Positions 1 through 6,686 of a stretch of 6,686 bases of DNA are shown here, piece by piece (the stretch's first letter is position 1; every line of letters begins with the position of its first letter). A program made the translations under genes and the position numbers. The notes beneath the pieces are model-generated. The model was not told the DNA's origin and ran no database searches. It saw nothing but the letters and a program-made list of their open reading frames with translations. Origin of the DNA: Chitinophagaceae bacterium (GTDB taxonomy: Bacteria > Bacteroidota > Bacteroidia > Chitinophagales > Chitinophagaceae). The stretch covers positions 1-6,686 of the forward strand of contig CANHMN010000099.1 of NCBI GenBank assembly GCA_947461645.1. The letters run 5' to 3'.

Positions 1-1323
1 AAAGATCTGGGGAGTGCAGGATGGCTTATTGCCGCATGGCTTATTACCGGACTCATGACACTTATCGCAGCCATAAGTTACGGCGAATTAAGTGGGATGT
101 TTCCTAAAGCAGGAGGTCAATATGTTTACCTAAAAGAGGCCTACAATCCATTGGTTGGATTTTTATATGGTTGGAGCTTTTTCTCTGTTATTCAAACAGG
201 TACGATTGCGGCAGTTGCAGTAGGCTTTGCTAAGTTTGCCGGATATTTTTTTCCTGCATTGGCTTGGGAAGACATCAATACCATTAACGTCTTAGGTCTG
301 AGTATTCACTACGCTCAATTGGTTGCTATTGTATTGATTGTGTTGCTTACTTTCATCAACACGAAAGGAGTTCAAACCGGAAAAATCATTCAAACCATAT
401 TTACATCAACCAAACTCATTTCACTTTTCGGATTGATTATTGCTGGCCTTGTTTTTTTCAACTCAAGTATTTGGGATGCCAACTGGAAAAATCTATGGAG
501 CATGCAAAAACTCACACAAGCAGTAGACGGATCAATAAATTATGAACCCTTGATTGGTGGAGTAGCTTTGGGTGCTGTTGCCAGTGCCATGGTTGGAAGT
601 ATTTTTAGTAGTGATGCGTGGAACAATGTAACATTTATTGCCGGCGAGGTAAAAAATCCAAAAAGAAATATCGGATTGAGTTTGTTGCTGGGCACTTTGA
701 TTGTGACCTTTATATACATCATGATGAATGTAGTTTATTTGGCTACAGTCCCCTTAAATGAACTTGCTTTTGCAAAAGACAATCGCGTTGCATTAAGCGC
801 ATCGGAAGCCATTTTTGGAAGCAGCGGCACCATGATCATCGCAGTAATGATTATGATTTCCACCTTTGGCTGCAACAATGGATTGATTCTCGCAGGTGCA
901 AGAGTATATTATACTATGGCGAATGATGGACTGTTTTTTAAAAGTGCAGGTAAATTGAATAATAATGTTGTGCCCGCCTGGGCGCTTTGGATACAGTGTG
1001 CAATGGCATCTGCTTTGTGTTTAAGCGGTAAATATGGCGACTTGCTAGATATGGTTTCTTTTGTTGTTGTTATTTTTTATGTACTTACTATCGCTGGTAT
1101 TTTTATTTTAAGAAAGAAATATCCTGAAATGGAAAGGCCATATAGAGCATTTGGGTATCCTGTTTTGCCCTTCTTATATATTTTAATGGGAATCAGTTTT
1201 TGTGTGTTGCTAATAATGTATAAGCCACAGTTTACTTGGCCAGGGTTAATTATTACGCTAATTGGAATTCCATTGTATTATTTAGCAGTCAAATCAAAAA
1301 GCAATCCTTCCGCTGTTGAATAA
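1..1323 (+). CDS. APC-superfamily amino acid permease (LAT/APA-like), 5' end cut by window
   Basis: Inner-membrane secondary transporter that probably imports or exchanges amino acids; the substrate cannot be read from sequence. The frame is open from base 1, so the ATG at 55 is an internal Met, not the start: the 18 codons before it already encode a hydrophobic helix (SAGWLIAAWLITG). Of 440 visible residues I count about 11 membrane segments, near residues 5-27, 51-70, 100-118, 137-153, 184-202, 225-249, 275-298, 324-342, 351-370, 387-407 and 413-430. The family usually has 12, so roughly the first helix (about 40-50 residues) is missing. Family motifs include GELSGMFPKAGGQY (28-41), the TM6 region DAWNNVTFIAGEVKNPKRN (about 205-223) and ARVYYTMANDGLFF (about 300-313). 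The C-terminus is short and polar and ends in TAA. The next gene downstream is an asparaginase/isoaspartyl peptidase on the same strand, which fits a role in amino acid acquisition. Family assignment is firm; substrate is unknown. Confidence 0.93.
   Translation, partial: KDLGSAGWLIAAWLITGLMTLIAAISYGELSGMFPKAGGQYVYLKEAYNPLVGFLYGWSFFSVIQTGTIAAVAVGFAKFAGYFFPALAWEDINTINVLGLSIHYAQLVAIVLIVLLTFINTKGVQTGKIIQTIFTSTKLISLFGLIIAGLVFFNSSIWDANWKNLWSMQKLTQAVDGSINYEPLIGGVALGAVASAMVGSIFSSDAWNNVTFIAGEVKNPKRNIGLSLLLGTLIVTFIYIMMNVVYLATVPLNELAFAKDNRVALSASEAIFGSSGTMIIAVMIMISTFGCNNGLILAGARVYYTMANDGLFFKSAGKLNNNVVPAWALWIQCAMASALCLSGKYGDLLDMVSFVVVIFYVLTIAGIFILRKKYPEMERPYRAFGYPVLPFLYILMGISFCVLLIMYKPQFTWPGLIITLIGIPLYYLAVKSKSNPSAVE
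21..45 (+). repeat. 10-bp direct repeat inside the permease gene
   Basis: The 10-mer atggcttatt occurs at 21-30 and again at 36-45, separated by gccgc, a 15-base period. It is in frame and encodes the internal echo WLI-AA-WLI in a membrane helix. It may be a small local duplication or chance reuse of hydrophobic codons. No functional role is claimed. Confidence 0.5.
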
Positions 1324-1334
1324 GTGTTTCAACA
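1314..1334 (+). repeat. 7-bp inverted repeat spanning the permease stop codon
   Basis: TGTTGAA (1314-1320) and TTCAACA (1328-1334) are perfect reverse complements around a 7-base loop that begins with the TAA stop codon. RNA from this site could form a short, AU-rich hairpin. No run of U follows on the plus strand (the next bases are aaagttaatt), so it is not a canonical intrinsic terminator. It could mark the 3' end of the permease message or be chance. Confidence 0.35.
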
Positions 1335-1406
1335 AAAGTTAATTCTAACTCTTAAAATCAACGTTACAATAAATAAATACTTTAAAAAATAAAATAGCTG
1401 AAATAA

Positions 1407-2363
1407 ATGAAACCCTACTCATTGGTTATACACGGAGGTGCCGGAACCATTCTAAAATCTGACATGACCCCCGAATTGGAAAACGCCTACATCAATGGTC
1501 TTGAAGAATCGCTTAATGATGGCTATAAGTTATTGGAAAAAGGAGGCACTGCGGTTGATGTAGTGCGAGCAGCCATTACCGCTCTTGAAAACAATGTACT
1601 TTTTAATGCAGGCCGAGGTTCTGTTTTTACCAAGAAAGGGGTTCAGGAAATGGATGCAGCAATCATGAGTGGTTCCGATTTGGCAGCAGGAGCTGTAACA
1701 GGAGTGCGCAATGTGATGAATCCTATTGAACTTGCATACGAAGTGATGATGAACAGTAATCATGTTTTTTTAAGCGGAAAAGGAGCAAATGATTTTGCCA
1801 TCAAGCAAGGATTAAAACTTATGCCCGATGATTATTTCTTTTCAAAATTCAGGTATGACCAATGGAAAGAAATCAGGGACAGTGACAATTATTACCTTGA
1901 TCACACCCATCAGGATATTACAGAGTTGATGAAAGATAAAAAGTTTGGTACTGTTGGTGCAGTTGCCTGTGATGTTCATGGTAACATTGCTGCTGCAACA
2001 AGTACTGGGGGTATGACCAATAAAAAATACGGCAGAATAGGTGATAGCCCTGTTATAGGTGCAGGAACCTATGCCAACAACCTCACTTGTGCCATCAGTT
2101 GTACCGGTCATGGGGAGCCTTTCATTAGAGCTGTTGCCGCGCATGATGTAAGCTCACTTATGGAATACAAAGGATTATCCTTGCAAGATGCCATGCAAGA
2201 AGTAGTTCACCATAAATTGATTAACCTAAAAGGCGAAGGTGGAATGATTGGTGTTGATGCCAATGGTAATACTGCCATGGTTTTCAACAGTGCCGGAATG
2301 TACAGAGCCATGCAAAAAAGTAACGGCGAAAAAGTTATTGGTATTTACAAAGACAATATTTAA
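1407..2363 (+). CDS. iaaA: Isoaspartyl peptidase / plant-type L-asparaginase (Ntn-hydrolase)
   Basis: Cytoplasmic N-terminal-nucleophile hydrolase of the Asparaginase_2 family. Members cleave beta-aspartyl (isoaspartyl) dipeptides and hydrolyse L-asparagine to aspartate and ammonia. The N-terminus VIHGGAGT is the family hallmark. The precursor should self-cleave before Thr182 (codon at 1950) in FGTVGAVA, giving an alpha chain of 181 residues and a beta chain of 137. Compared from memory with E. coli IaaA, every key residue is present at a constant offset of three: Thr182 (nucleophile, Thr179), Thr200 (Thr197), Arg210 (Arg207), Asp213 (Asp210), Thr233-Gly234 (Thr230-Gly231). ATSTGGMTNK and GRIGDSPVIGAG surround the pocket. 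No signal peptide is visible, unlike some exported relatives. A TAA codon sits directly before the ATG in frame, so this is the earliest possible start. The leader is A-rich with no Shine-Dalgarno. The 83-base gap upstream (1324-1406) shows no convincing Bacteroidota promoter (TAnnTTTG). The 318-residue length is normal. The symbol follows the E. coli gene; substrate preference between asparagine and isoaspartyl peptides is not decided. Confidence 0.95.
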   Translation: MKPYSLVIHGGAGTILKSDMTPELENAYINGLEESLNDGYKLLEKGGTAVDVVRAAITALENNVLFNAGRGSVFTKKGVQEMDAAIMSGSDLAAGAVTGVRNVMNPIELAYEVMMNSNHVFLSGKGANDFAIKQGLKLMPDDYFFSKFRYDQWKEIRDSDNYYLDHTHQDITELMKDKKFGTVGAVACDVHGNIAAATSTGGMTNKKYGRIGDSPVIGAGTYANNLTCAISCTGHGEPFIRAVAAHDVSSLMEYKGLSLQDAMQEVVHHKLINLKGEGGMIGVDANGNTAMVFNSAGMYRAMQKSNGEKVIGIYKDNI

Positions 2364-2398
2364 ATAGGGTTAAATTTTCTGTTGCAGAATATTTTAAG

Positions 2399-3076
2399 AT
2401 GAAAAAATTTGCGGTTTTGGTTGCAGGGGGTTCAGGAACCAGAATGAATAGTTCTGTTCCCAAGCAATTTCTCGAACTTAAGGGTAAGCCGGTTCTTTGT
2501 CATACCATTTCCGTTTTTTTGAATGCTTATTCTGATATCCAGATTGTATTGGTTTTGCCTAAAACATTTTTGGAAGAAGGACAAAATATTATTCAAACTC
2601 ATTTTCCTGAATTCTCCAATTTTACTATTGTGGAGGGCGGTGACACCCGCTTTCATTCGGTTAAAAATGGTTTGAACAAAGTTGAACATGACAGCATTGT
2701 TTTTGTTCATGATGCCGTTAGATGCTTGCTTACCGAAAAATTGATTCATCGCTTATTCGATACGGCTTTAGAAAAAGGCAATGCAGTGCCGATGGTTTTG
2801 TCGAAAGATAGTGTTAGGATTGTAGAAGTGAGTGGTAACCGAACAATAGACAGAAACAAACTAGCACTGATACAAACGCCACAGGTTTTTAAAAGCGAGG
2901 CGCTGCTTAATGCTTTCAAAGCCGATTACAGAGAATCTTTTACAGATGAAGCATCGGTTGCAGAAGCAGCAGGAATTTCTATTCATCTTATACCCGGTGA
3001 AGAAAATAACCTAAAAATCACACGGCCTATCGATTTGGTTGTTGCGGAACAATTGCTTTCCCAGCCTACAAAATAG
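2399..3076 (+). CDS. ispD: 2-C-methyl-D-erythritol 4-phosphate cytidylyltransferase
   Basis: Third enzyme of the MEP (non-mevalonate) isoprenoid pathway: it joins CTP and 2-C-methyl-D-erythritol 4-phosphate to give CDP-methylerythritol and pyrophosphate, in the cytoplasm. The 225-residue length is typical of single-domain IspD, with no IspF fusion. The nucleotide-binding signature is VAGGSGTRM(N/S)nPKQF, with Arg15 and Lys22 matching E. coli Arg20 and Lys27. HDAVR (104-108) carries Asp105 and Arg108 (E. coli Asp106, Arg109). DRNKLALIQTPQVF carries Arg152 and Thr160 (Arg157, Thr165), and NLKITRPIDL carries Lys206 (Lys213). All expected catalytic and substrate-contact residues are therefore present. 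One small difference is Cys109 where HDAxRP usually has Pro. It starts 35 bases after the asparaginase gene on the same strand and is probably co-transcribed, although the functions are unrelated. No Shine-Dalgarno precedes the ATG; the conserved N-terminal strand beginning at residue 4 supports this start. A related family (IspD-like TarI/CarS pyrophosphorylases) is the main alternative but is less likely. Confidence 0.94.
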   Translation: MKKFAVLVAGGSGTRMNSSVPKQFLELKGKPVLCHTISVFLNAYSDIQIVLVLPKTFLEEGQNIIQTHFPEFSNFTIVEGGDTRFHSVKNGLNKVEHDSIVFVHDAVRCLLTEKLIHRLFDTALEKGNAVPMVLSKDSVRIVEVSGNRTIDRNKLALIQTPQVFKSEALLNAFKADYRESFTDEASVAEAAGISIHLIPGEENNLKITRPIDLVVAEQLLSQPTK

Positions 3077-3084
3077 GGTGTCTT

Positions 3085-4002
3085 TTATCGCTTGAAAATT
3101 TTTAAAGGCCAAGGGAGGTTGTTCCATTTCACGAATGGATAAGATTGGTTATTGTCGGCAAACTTTTCGTAGAAATAGGAAACGCCGGGAAGATCAGATC
3201 CTTCAAAGTCGAAGCACAGTCCTTGTGCAGAAAACTCCTGAAAAATGTTATCGTACAAAAAATAATTGGCTAATAATTTCTTGCCTTTTTCAGTAACTGT
3301 GGATGCCAAATTATAGATTCTTTTTTCGTCCTTGATCAATAAAACAATAGCGAGCAATTCCTGGGTCGAATCCTCTTTTACTTCTCTGACAATAGTTCTG
3401 CCTTTTTGTTGGTATTGCCTGCTAAGGCTCTTGAACCTTTCAAAAGTTTGGTTTGAAATGCCATTGAATCTGTTGCCGTAGGTTTTTTGATAAAAGTTGA
3501 TAGCCCTATTGGTATCATCAGACACCTGGTATTTCATGTTGAACTTCTTCAATCGGTTTAATCGTTCTCTGATGTATGGTTTGTAATTGTTGAAAGTTTT
3601 TTCATATTCACTTTCCAACGACATAATAAAATTGTTTCTTGCTGCAACAGTACAATTAAAGTTGCTACTAAAGTTGCCATAGTTGAGTGAAATTTCAGCA
3701 AACTTAAAATGCATGGCAGCAGCATTGATAAATTGTTGGACAACTATATCAGATAAGGGCTTTGTTGAAAATATACCGCTTTGCTGTACAAATGGCGGTT
3801 GGTAGAGATAATTTATGCCCCACTTTGATTTCCAACAAAGAGGCATGACTGATTCGTAGTCGTTTAACACCAAAGCGTCCCAGTTAACTGCAAGGGCATC
3901 AAGGTATTCAGCTTCAGCGTACAAAAGTGCATGATCGCTTTTGCTGATGCAATGGTTCCATTTTACTTTGTCAATCTCGCTATGTAAAAGGTGCTTCAGC
4001 AT
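3085..4002 (-). CDS. FemAB/GNAT-like acyltransferase family protein (function unknown)
   Basis: A 305-residue soluble protein without signal peptide or membrane helix. I read it as a double-GNAT, FemAB-like protein of the kind common in Bacteroidota and often annotated only as GNAT-family acetyltransferase or hypothetical. An N-terminal half (about 1-135) has W-D-A-L-V-L-N-D-Y, VMPLCWKSKWG (52-62) and YLYQPPFVQQ (65-74). A basic helical linker RERLNRLKKF (145-154) resembles the arginine/lysine-rich helix of FemAB proteins. A C-terminal GNAT-like half (about 165-290) contains the helix-rich stretch KKLLANYFLYDNIFQEF and the conserved FDFEGS (264-269) followed by PGVSYFYEKF. By family analogy it could move an acyl or aminoacyl group to an amine in cell-envelope or small-molecule metabolism; donor and acceptor are unknown. 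Its ATG lies 3 nt after the TAG of the M1 peptidase gene, in the same phase, which points to an operon and translational coupling. No Shine-Dalgarno is visible. The 3' end faces ispD with 8 bases between the stop codons. Confidence 0.75.
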   Translation of the reverse strand: MLKHLLHSEIDKVKWNHCISKSDHALLYAEAEYLDALAVNWDALVLNDYESVMPLCWKSKWGINYLYQPPFVQQSGIFSTKPLSDIVVQQFINAAAMHFKFAEISLNYGNFSSNFNCTVAARNNFIMSLESEYEKTFNNYKPYIRERLNRLKKFNMKYQVSDDTNRAINFYQKTYGNRFNGISNQTFERFKSLSRQYQQKGRTIVREVKEDSTQELLAIVLLIKDEKRIYNLASTVTEKGKKLLANYFLYDNIFQEFSAQGLCFDFEGSDLPGVSYFYEKFADNNQSYPFVKWNNLPWPLKIFKR

Positions 4003-4005
4003 TTG

Positions 4006-6686
4006 CTATAAGGGACTTTGAGGAAAAATACTTTTCAATGAAATAGATTGAAGATTTATGCTGAATGACATGGTTCTTATTACTTTCTTGTTTGCATAAA
4101 CGGAATTTACATAATTTTTGAATGATTTGCTGTACAACAATGGAAAATAAATGTGCACACAGTCATTAAAAAAAGAAAATTCAACACCTGCATCATACAA
4201 CAATTTTTCTGTTTCTGCATTTTCGCGCCAGCATAAGTCATTTGTACCTAGGTCTGCAAATAAACGTAGTGGAAGTTTAAAAGGCAATACAGATAAAGGA
4301 TTGAATTGGTCTGGTACAGTAGATGAACAATTCATGGCAACTAACCAATTATCAGTTCTGCCAATTTTATTGCTTAGCAAGTCTGTTCTGATTTTAAAAC
4401 CACCATCTTTCATCATGATTTGTTGGCTTCCCAATCCCTCGAATTCATTTCTGCCCAAAAACCAATTGTTGTAAGTATAGTCTTCATAACCATTTGCACC
4501 TGTCATATTGAGGTGGTAGCGATCAGTTGTAAATTGAAGTGTTGAAACATCGGACTTAAGGTATTGGAATTTTCCAGCAAAAAACCTCAACCAAAAGCCG
4601 CCTTTCTTTTCATAATTGAAAAAGCTGTTTGCCGTTAAAGAAATGCGTGCAAAATCTTTCCCTTTTTCAACATTGAACAAAGCCTGGTATGGATATAGTT
4701 TTCTGTTGTTTTCAATCCCATACCTGATTAAATGAAAAGCATTGTTTTTCACCGGGAAAGCAATTAAATCTTTGTTGTTGATGGTGTCCCTTGAAAAAGA
4801 AAGGTTAGATTCTGATATGAAATAACTTTTAAACAAAAGGTAGCGATTGATGGAGCTTCTTTCATCTTTGGGATTAAATATCAGTTTAACCTCAGGTGAT
4901 ATTTTTGAAAAAAACAAATTTTGCTTGTTGTTGGATGAATCGGTATATGTTCCATTTGTAAAATGAGAAAAAGAAACGGAGCTCTCTATTCTTTTTATTT
5001 TTTTATCTGGATAAGAGGTAAGGCTTACTCTTCCCATACCACCTAATTTCTTACTTGTGTTCCCGAATAGGGGTATAGCAAAATAATTAAATCGAGGTAG
5101 GGGAAGTGTGTAGTTGTGAAGTAATACTCCACCCATTAATCCATCATAGTTGTTGTAGCCAACAATTGGCATAATAAACAGATGGTTGTATTTTTCAGTA
5201 TCTTTTAAAGAAAAAAAAGTCATTGGTTTAAATGCTTTTTTCTTTTTAACAAGTTCGAGTCCCTTGGTGTCTAATAGTTTGAAATAGAAATCTGATCTTC
5301 CGGGAAGATACTGTTCTAGAATAAATTTGAAATCTTCAGGATAAGGGTGTTTGAATTTCCATGTTTCAAAATACTGACGCATCATGTTGTCGAATGCGGC
5401 TTGTCCCAATTCTGCCGCAATTTTTTGCATCCAACTTGCTGCTTTTTGATAGGCAATCAATCCGTAATTAATCGCAGTAAACTTTTCAGAAGAAGTTGAA
5501 ATTGGTTGGTCGTTTTTCGATTGGCAAACTGTTTTCAATATTAAGCCTTCAAAATCTTCAGGTATTCTTTTCCTTAAAAAGGAAGGTAAATCATTAAGAG
5601 AAGAGTTGGTGTTCTTCTGTTGTTGATATCTCTTGTCATAGTACGTATTCGTCCCTTCATCCATCCATGGGAATTCTCGTTCATTGCTTCCCAATATGCC
5701 GTAGAACCAATTGTGGCCTACTTCATGATGAATAAGATTGTCTAACTCTTTTATTGTACTAGCTTTTTCAATTAATGTTACCATAGGGTATTCCATTCCA
5801 CCCCAGTTAGGAAGTTTGCTTTCTACTACACTTACTTTTGAATAGGGGTATTCTCCAATCCATTTGCATTTGGTGAGTATTGCATTTTTCAGACAGCTCA
5901 TTCCAATTTTCCAGATTCCTGATTTATTTGAATAATGAAATAGCTGGGTTTCAATTATTTTTCCGGAAGGCAACACCATTGTATCTTTCTCCACTTCAAA
6001 ATCTTTGTCTGCAAACCATGCAAAGTCATGTACATTATTTTGAACAAACCTGTAAACACTTGTATCATTAGCGGTTGTTAAACTAATGCACTCGCCGGTT
6101 GAAGCTATCTTGTATGCTGATGGCAGCGTTATAGTCACATCGAATTCTCCAAATTCACTGTAAAATTCACCTTGGTCTAAATAAGGAATAGCATGCCATC
6201 CATTTTTATCGTAAACAGCTGGCTTTGGGTACCATTGGGCAATTTGATAAGTTTGATCAATATGTCCAGATCTAGAAAATACATCAGGTAATTTGGTGTA
6301 AAAGGGTGTTGTTATGCAAATTTTATTTCCGGGTAAAAGATTTTCAGGCAGTATAATTTCTATGATATCAGGGTTGTTGCCTACGATAGAATGCTTAGCA
6401 TTTTTATGGTCTACTTCAAAATCAAGTTTACTAATGTAGCCTTTTGAATTTTCATTGGAAAAATAAAAATCAGTATTTCCGTTTTCAAGCAGTTGCTCCG
6501 AAAATGCTGTGCGGTCGTTGCTATATGCATTTGGCCACAAATGAAATATTACCTTACTTAAAGTATCAGGAGATTCGTTGAAGTAATCAATAGAAACAAA
6601 GCCAATAATTGAATGTGTCGAATCGTTGAGTATAGCACTGATCTTGTAATTTACTTTTTGTTGCCAATAGTTATTGGGCTGTGCAT
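4006..6686 (-). CDS. M1-family zinc metallopeptidase with beta-rich C-terminal domain, 5' end cut by window
   Basis: Gluzincin peptidase of the aminopeptidase N / LTA4 hydrolase family; members usually remove N-terminal residues from peptides. The frame stays open to the window edge. Codons before base 6540 encode family-like sequence (YWQQKVNYKI, then KVIFHLWPNAYSNDRTAF), so the TTG at 6540 is not the start, and any signal peptide lies outside. Numbering 892 visible residues: N-terminal M1 beta domain about 1-210; substrate motif GGMEY at 295-299 (5788-5802), the GAMEN counterpart; zinc site HEVGH at 320-324 (5713-5727) with third ligand Glu343 (5656-5658) in WMDEG, exact HExxH-18-E spacing; likely catalytic Tyr412 (5449-5451) in YQKA. 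The catalytic centre looks intact. From about 498 to 892 the sequence has no M1 helical-domain look: it alternates polar and aromatic/hydrophobic residues, with MPIVGYNNYDGLMGG at the start and TMSFSINL near the end, suggesting many amphipathic beta strands and perhaps an outer-membrane barrel. That part is inference. Likely exported to the envelope. It is followed by the acyltransferase after 3 nt. Confidence 0.92.
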   Translation of the reverse strand, partial: AQPNNYWQQKVNYKISAILNDSTHSIIGFVSIDYFNESPDTLSKVIFHLWPNAYSNDRTAFSEQLLENGNTDFYFSNENSKGYISKLDFEVDHKNAKHSIVGNNPDIIEIILPENLLPGNKICITTPFYTKLPDVFSRSGHIDQTYQIAQWYPKPAVYDKNGWHAIPYLDQGEFYSEFGEFDVTITLPSAYKIASTGECISLTTANDTSVYRFVQNNVHDFAWFADKDFEVEKDTMVLPSGKIIETQLFHYSNKSGIWKIGMSCLKNAILTKCKWIGEYPYSKVSVVESKLPNWGGMEYPMVTLIEKASTIKELDNLIHHEVGHNWFYGILGSNEREFPWMDEGTNTYYDKRYQQQKNTNSSLNDLPSFLRKRIPEDFEGLILKTVCQSKNDQPISTSSEKFTAINYGLIAYQKAASWMQKIAAELGQAAFDNMMRQYFETWKFKHPYPEDFKFILEQYLPGRSDFYFKLLDTKGLELVKKKKAFKPMTFFSLKDTEKYNHLFIMPIVGYNNYDGLMGGVLLHNYTLPLPRFNYFAIPLFGNTSKKLGGMGRVSLTSYPDKKIKRIESSVSFSHFTNGTYTDSSNNKQNLFFSKISPEVKLIFNPKDERSSINRYLLFKSYFISESNLSFSRDTINNKDLIAFPVKNNAFHLIRYGIENNRKLYPYQALFNVEKGKDFARISLTANSFFNYEKKGGFWLRFFAGKFQYLKSDVSTLQFTTDRYHLNMTGANGYEDYTYNNWFLGRNEFEGLGSQQIMMKDGGFKIRTDLLSNKIGRTDNWLVAMNCSSTVPDQFNPLSVLPFKLPLRLFADLGTNDLCWRENAETEKLLYDAGVEFSFFNDCVHIYFPLLYSKSFKNYVNSVYANKKVIRTMSFSINLQSISLKSIFPQSPL

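Noticed and set aside
55..57. ATG at 55 as the permease start
   Set aside because: It lies inside a membrane helix and the preceding 18 codons are in frame and family-like.
1324..1406. Bacteroidota-type promoter upstream of the asparaginase gene
   Set aside because: No TAnnTTTG box at suitable distance from a TTTG-like upstream element; nearest strings such as tactttaa have wrong spacing.
1842..2144. 100-codon open frame on the minus strand inside the asparaginase gene
   Set aside because: Antisense shadow of a strongly conserved gene, with low-complexity Ser/Thr/Cys-rich translation and no recognisable domain. The other antisense or alternative frames (for example 2432-2749 and 4151-4474) are rejected for the same reason.
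2371..2378. taaatttt as a -7 box (TAnnTTTG) for ispD
   Set aside because: One mismatch in very AT-rich sequence and no convincing upstream element about 20 bases before; not distinguishable from background.
3085..4002. Acyltransferase as a broken C-terminal piece of the M1 gene created by a nonsense mutation
   Set aside because: Each part is complete in family terms: the M1 protein ends after a final strand-like segment and short tail, and the acyltransferase begins with its own Met and normal N-terminal half.
6538..6540. TTG as the start of the M1 peptidase gene (844-residue version)
   Set aside because: The frame remains open from 6540 to the window edge and the extra 48 codons encode typical M1 N-terminal sequence, so the true start lies outside the window.

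Overview
The window looks like ordinary chromosomal sequence from a low-GC Bacteroidota, probably Chitinophagales or a close relative. This placement is inferred from protein style (an M1 peptidase of the Bacteroidota type with a long beta-rich C-terminal half, and a FemAB-like acyltransferase ending in a DFEGS motif), AT-rich codon use, A-rich leaders and no recognisable Shine-Dalgarno sequences. It is not based on a marker gene. Coding density is very high: five genes, two of them cut by the window edges, and no gene-free stretch longer than 83 bases.

Left half, plus strand: (1) an APC-superfamily amino acid permease that lacks only its start and first membrane helix; (2) an 83-base gap; (3) a cytoplasmic isoaspartyl peptidase / plant-type L-asparaginase with a complete catalytic set; (4) a 35-base gap; (5) ispD, the cytidylyltransferase of the MEP isoprenoid pathway. 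The permease and asparaginase make a plausible uptake and degradation pair for amino acids or isoaspartyl peptides. IspD is unrelated in function and probably just shares the transcription unit.

Right half, minus strand: a large M1-family zinc metallopeptidase, whose 5' end lies beyond base 6686, is followed after 3 nt by a FemAB/GNAT-like acyltransferase. The two reading frames are in phase, separated only by TAG CAA, so they are probably one operon with coupled translation. The M1 protein joins a complete gluzincin catalytic domain to about 390 C-terminal residues that look beta-strand-rich and may form an outer-membrane barrel.

The two halves converge with only 8 bases between the ispD and acyltransferase stop codons. 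I see no RNA genes, CRISPR array, insertion sequence, attachment site or phage signature, and no strong evidence of a new system. The best leads are the M1-barrel architecture, the in-phase TAG-CAA-ATG junction, and the link between the M1 peptidase and the uncharacterised acyltransferase.
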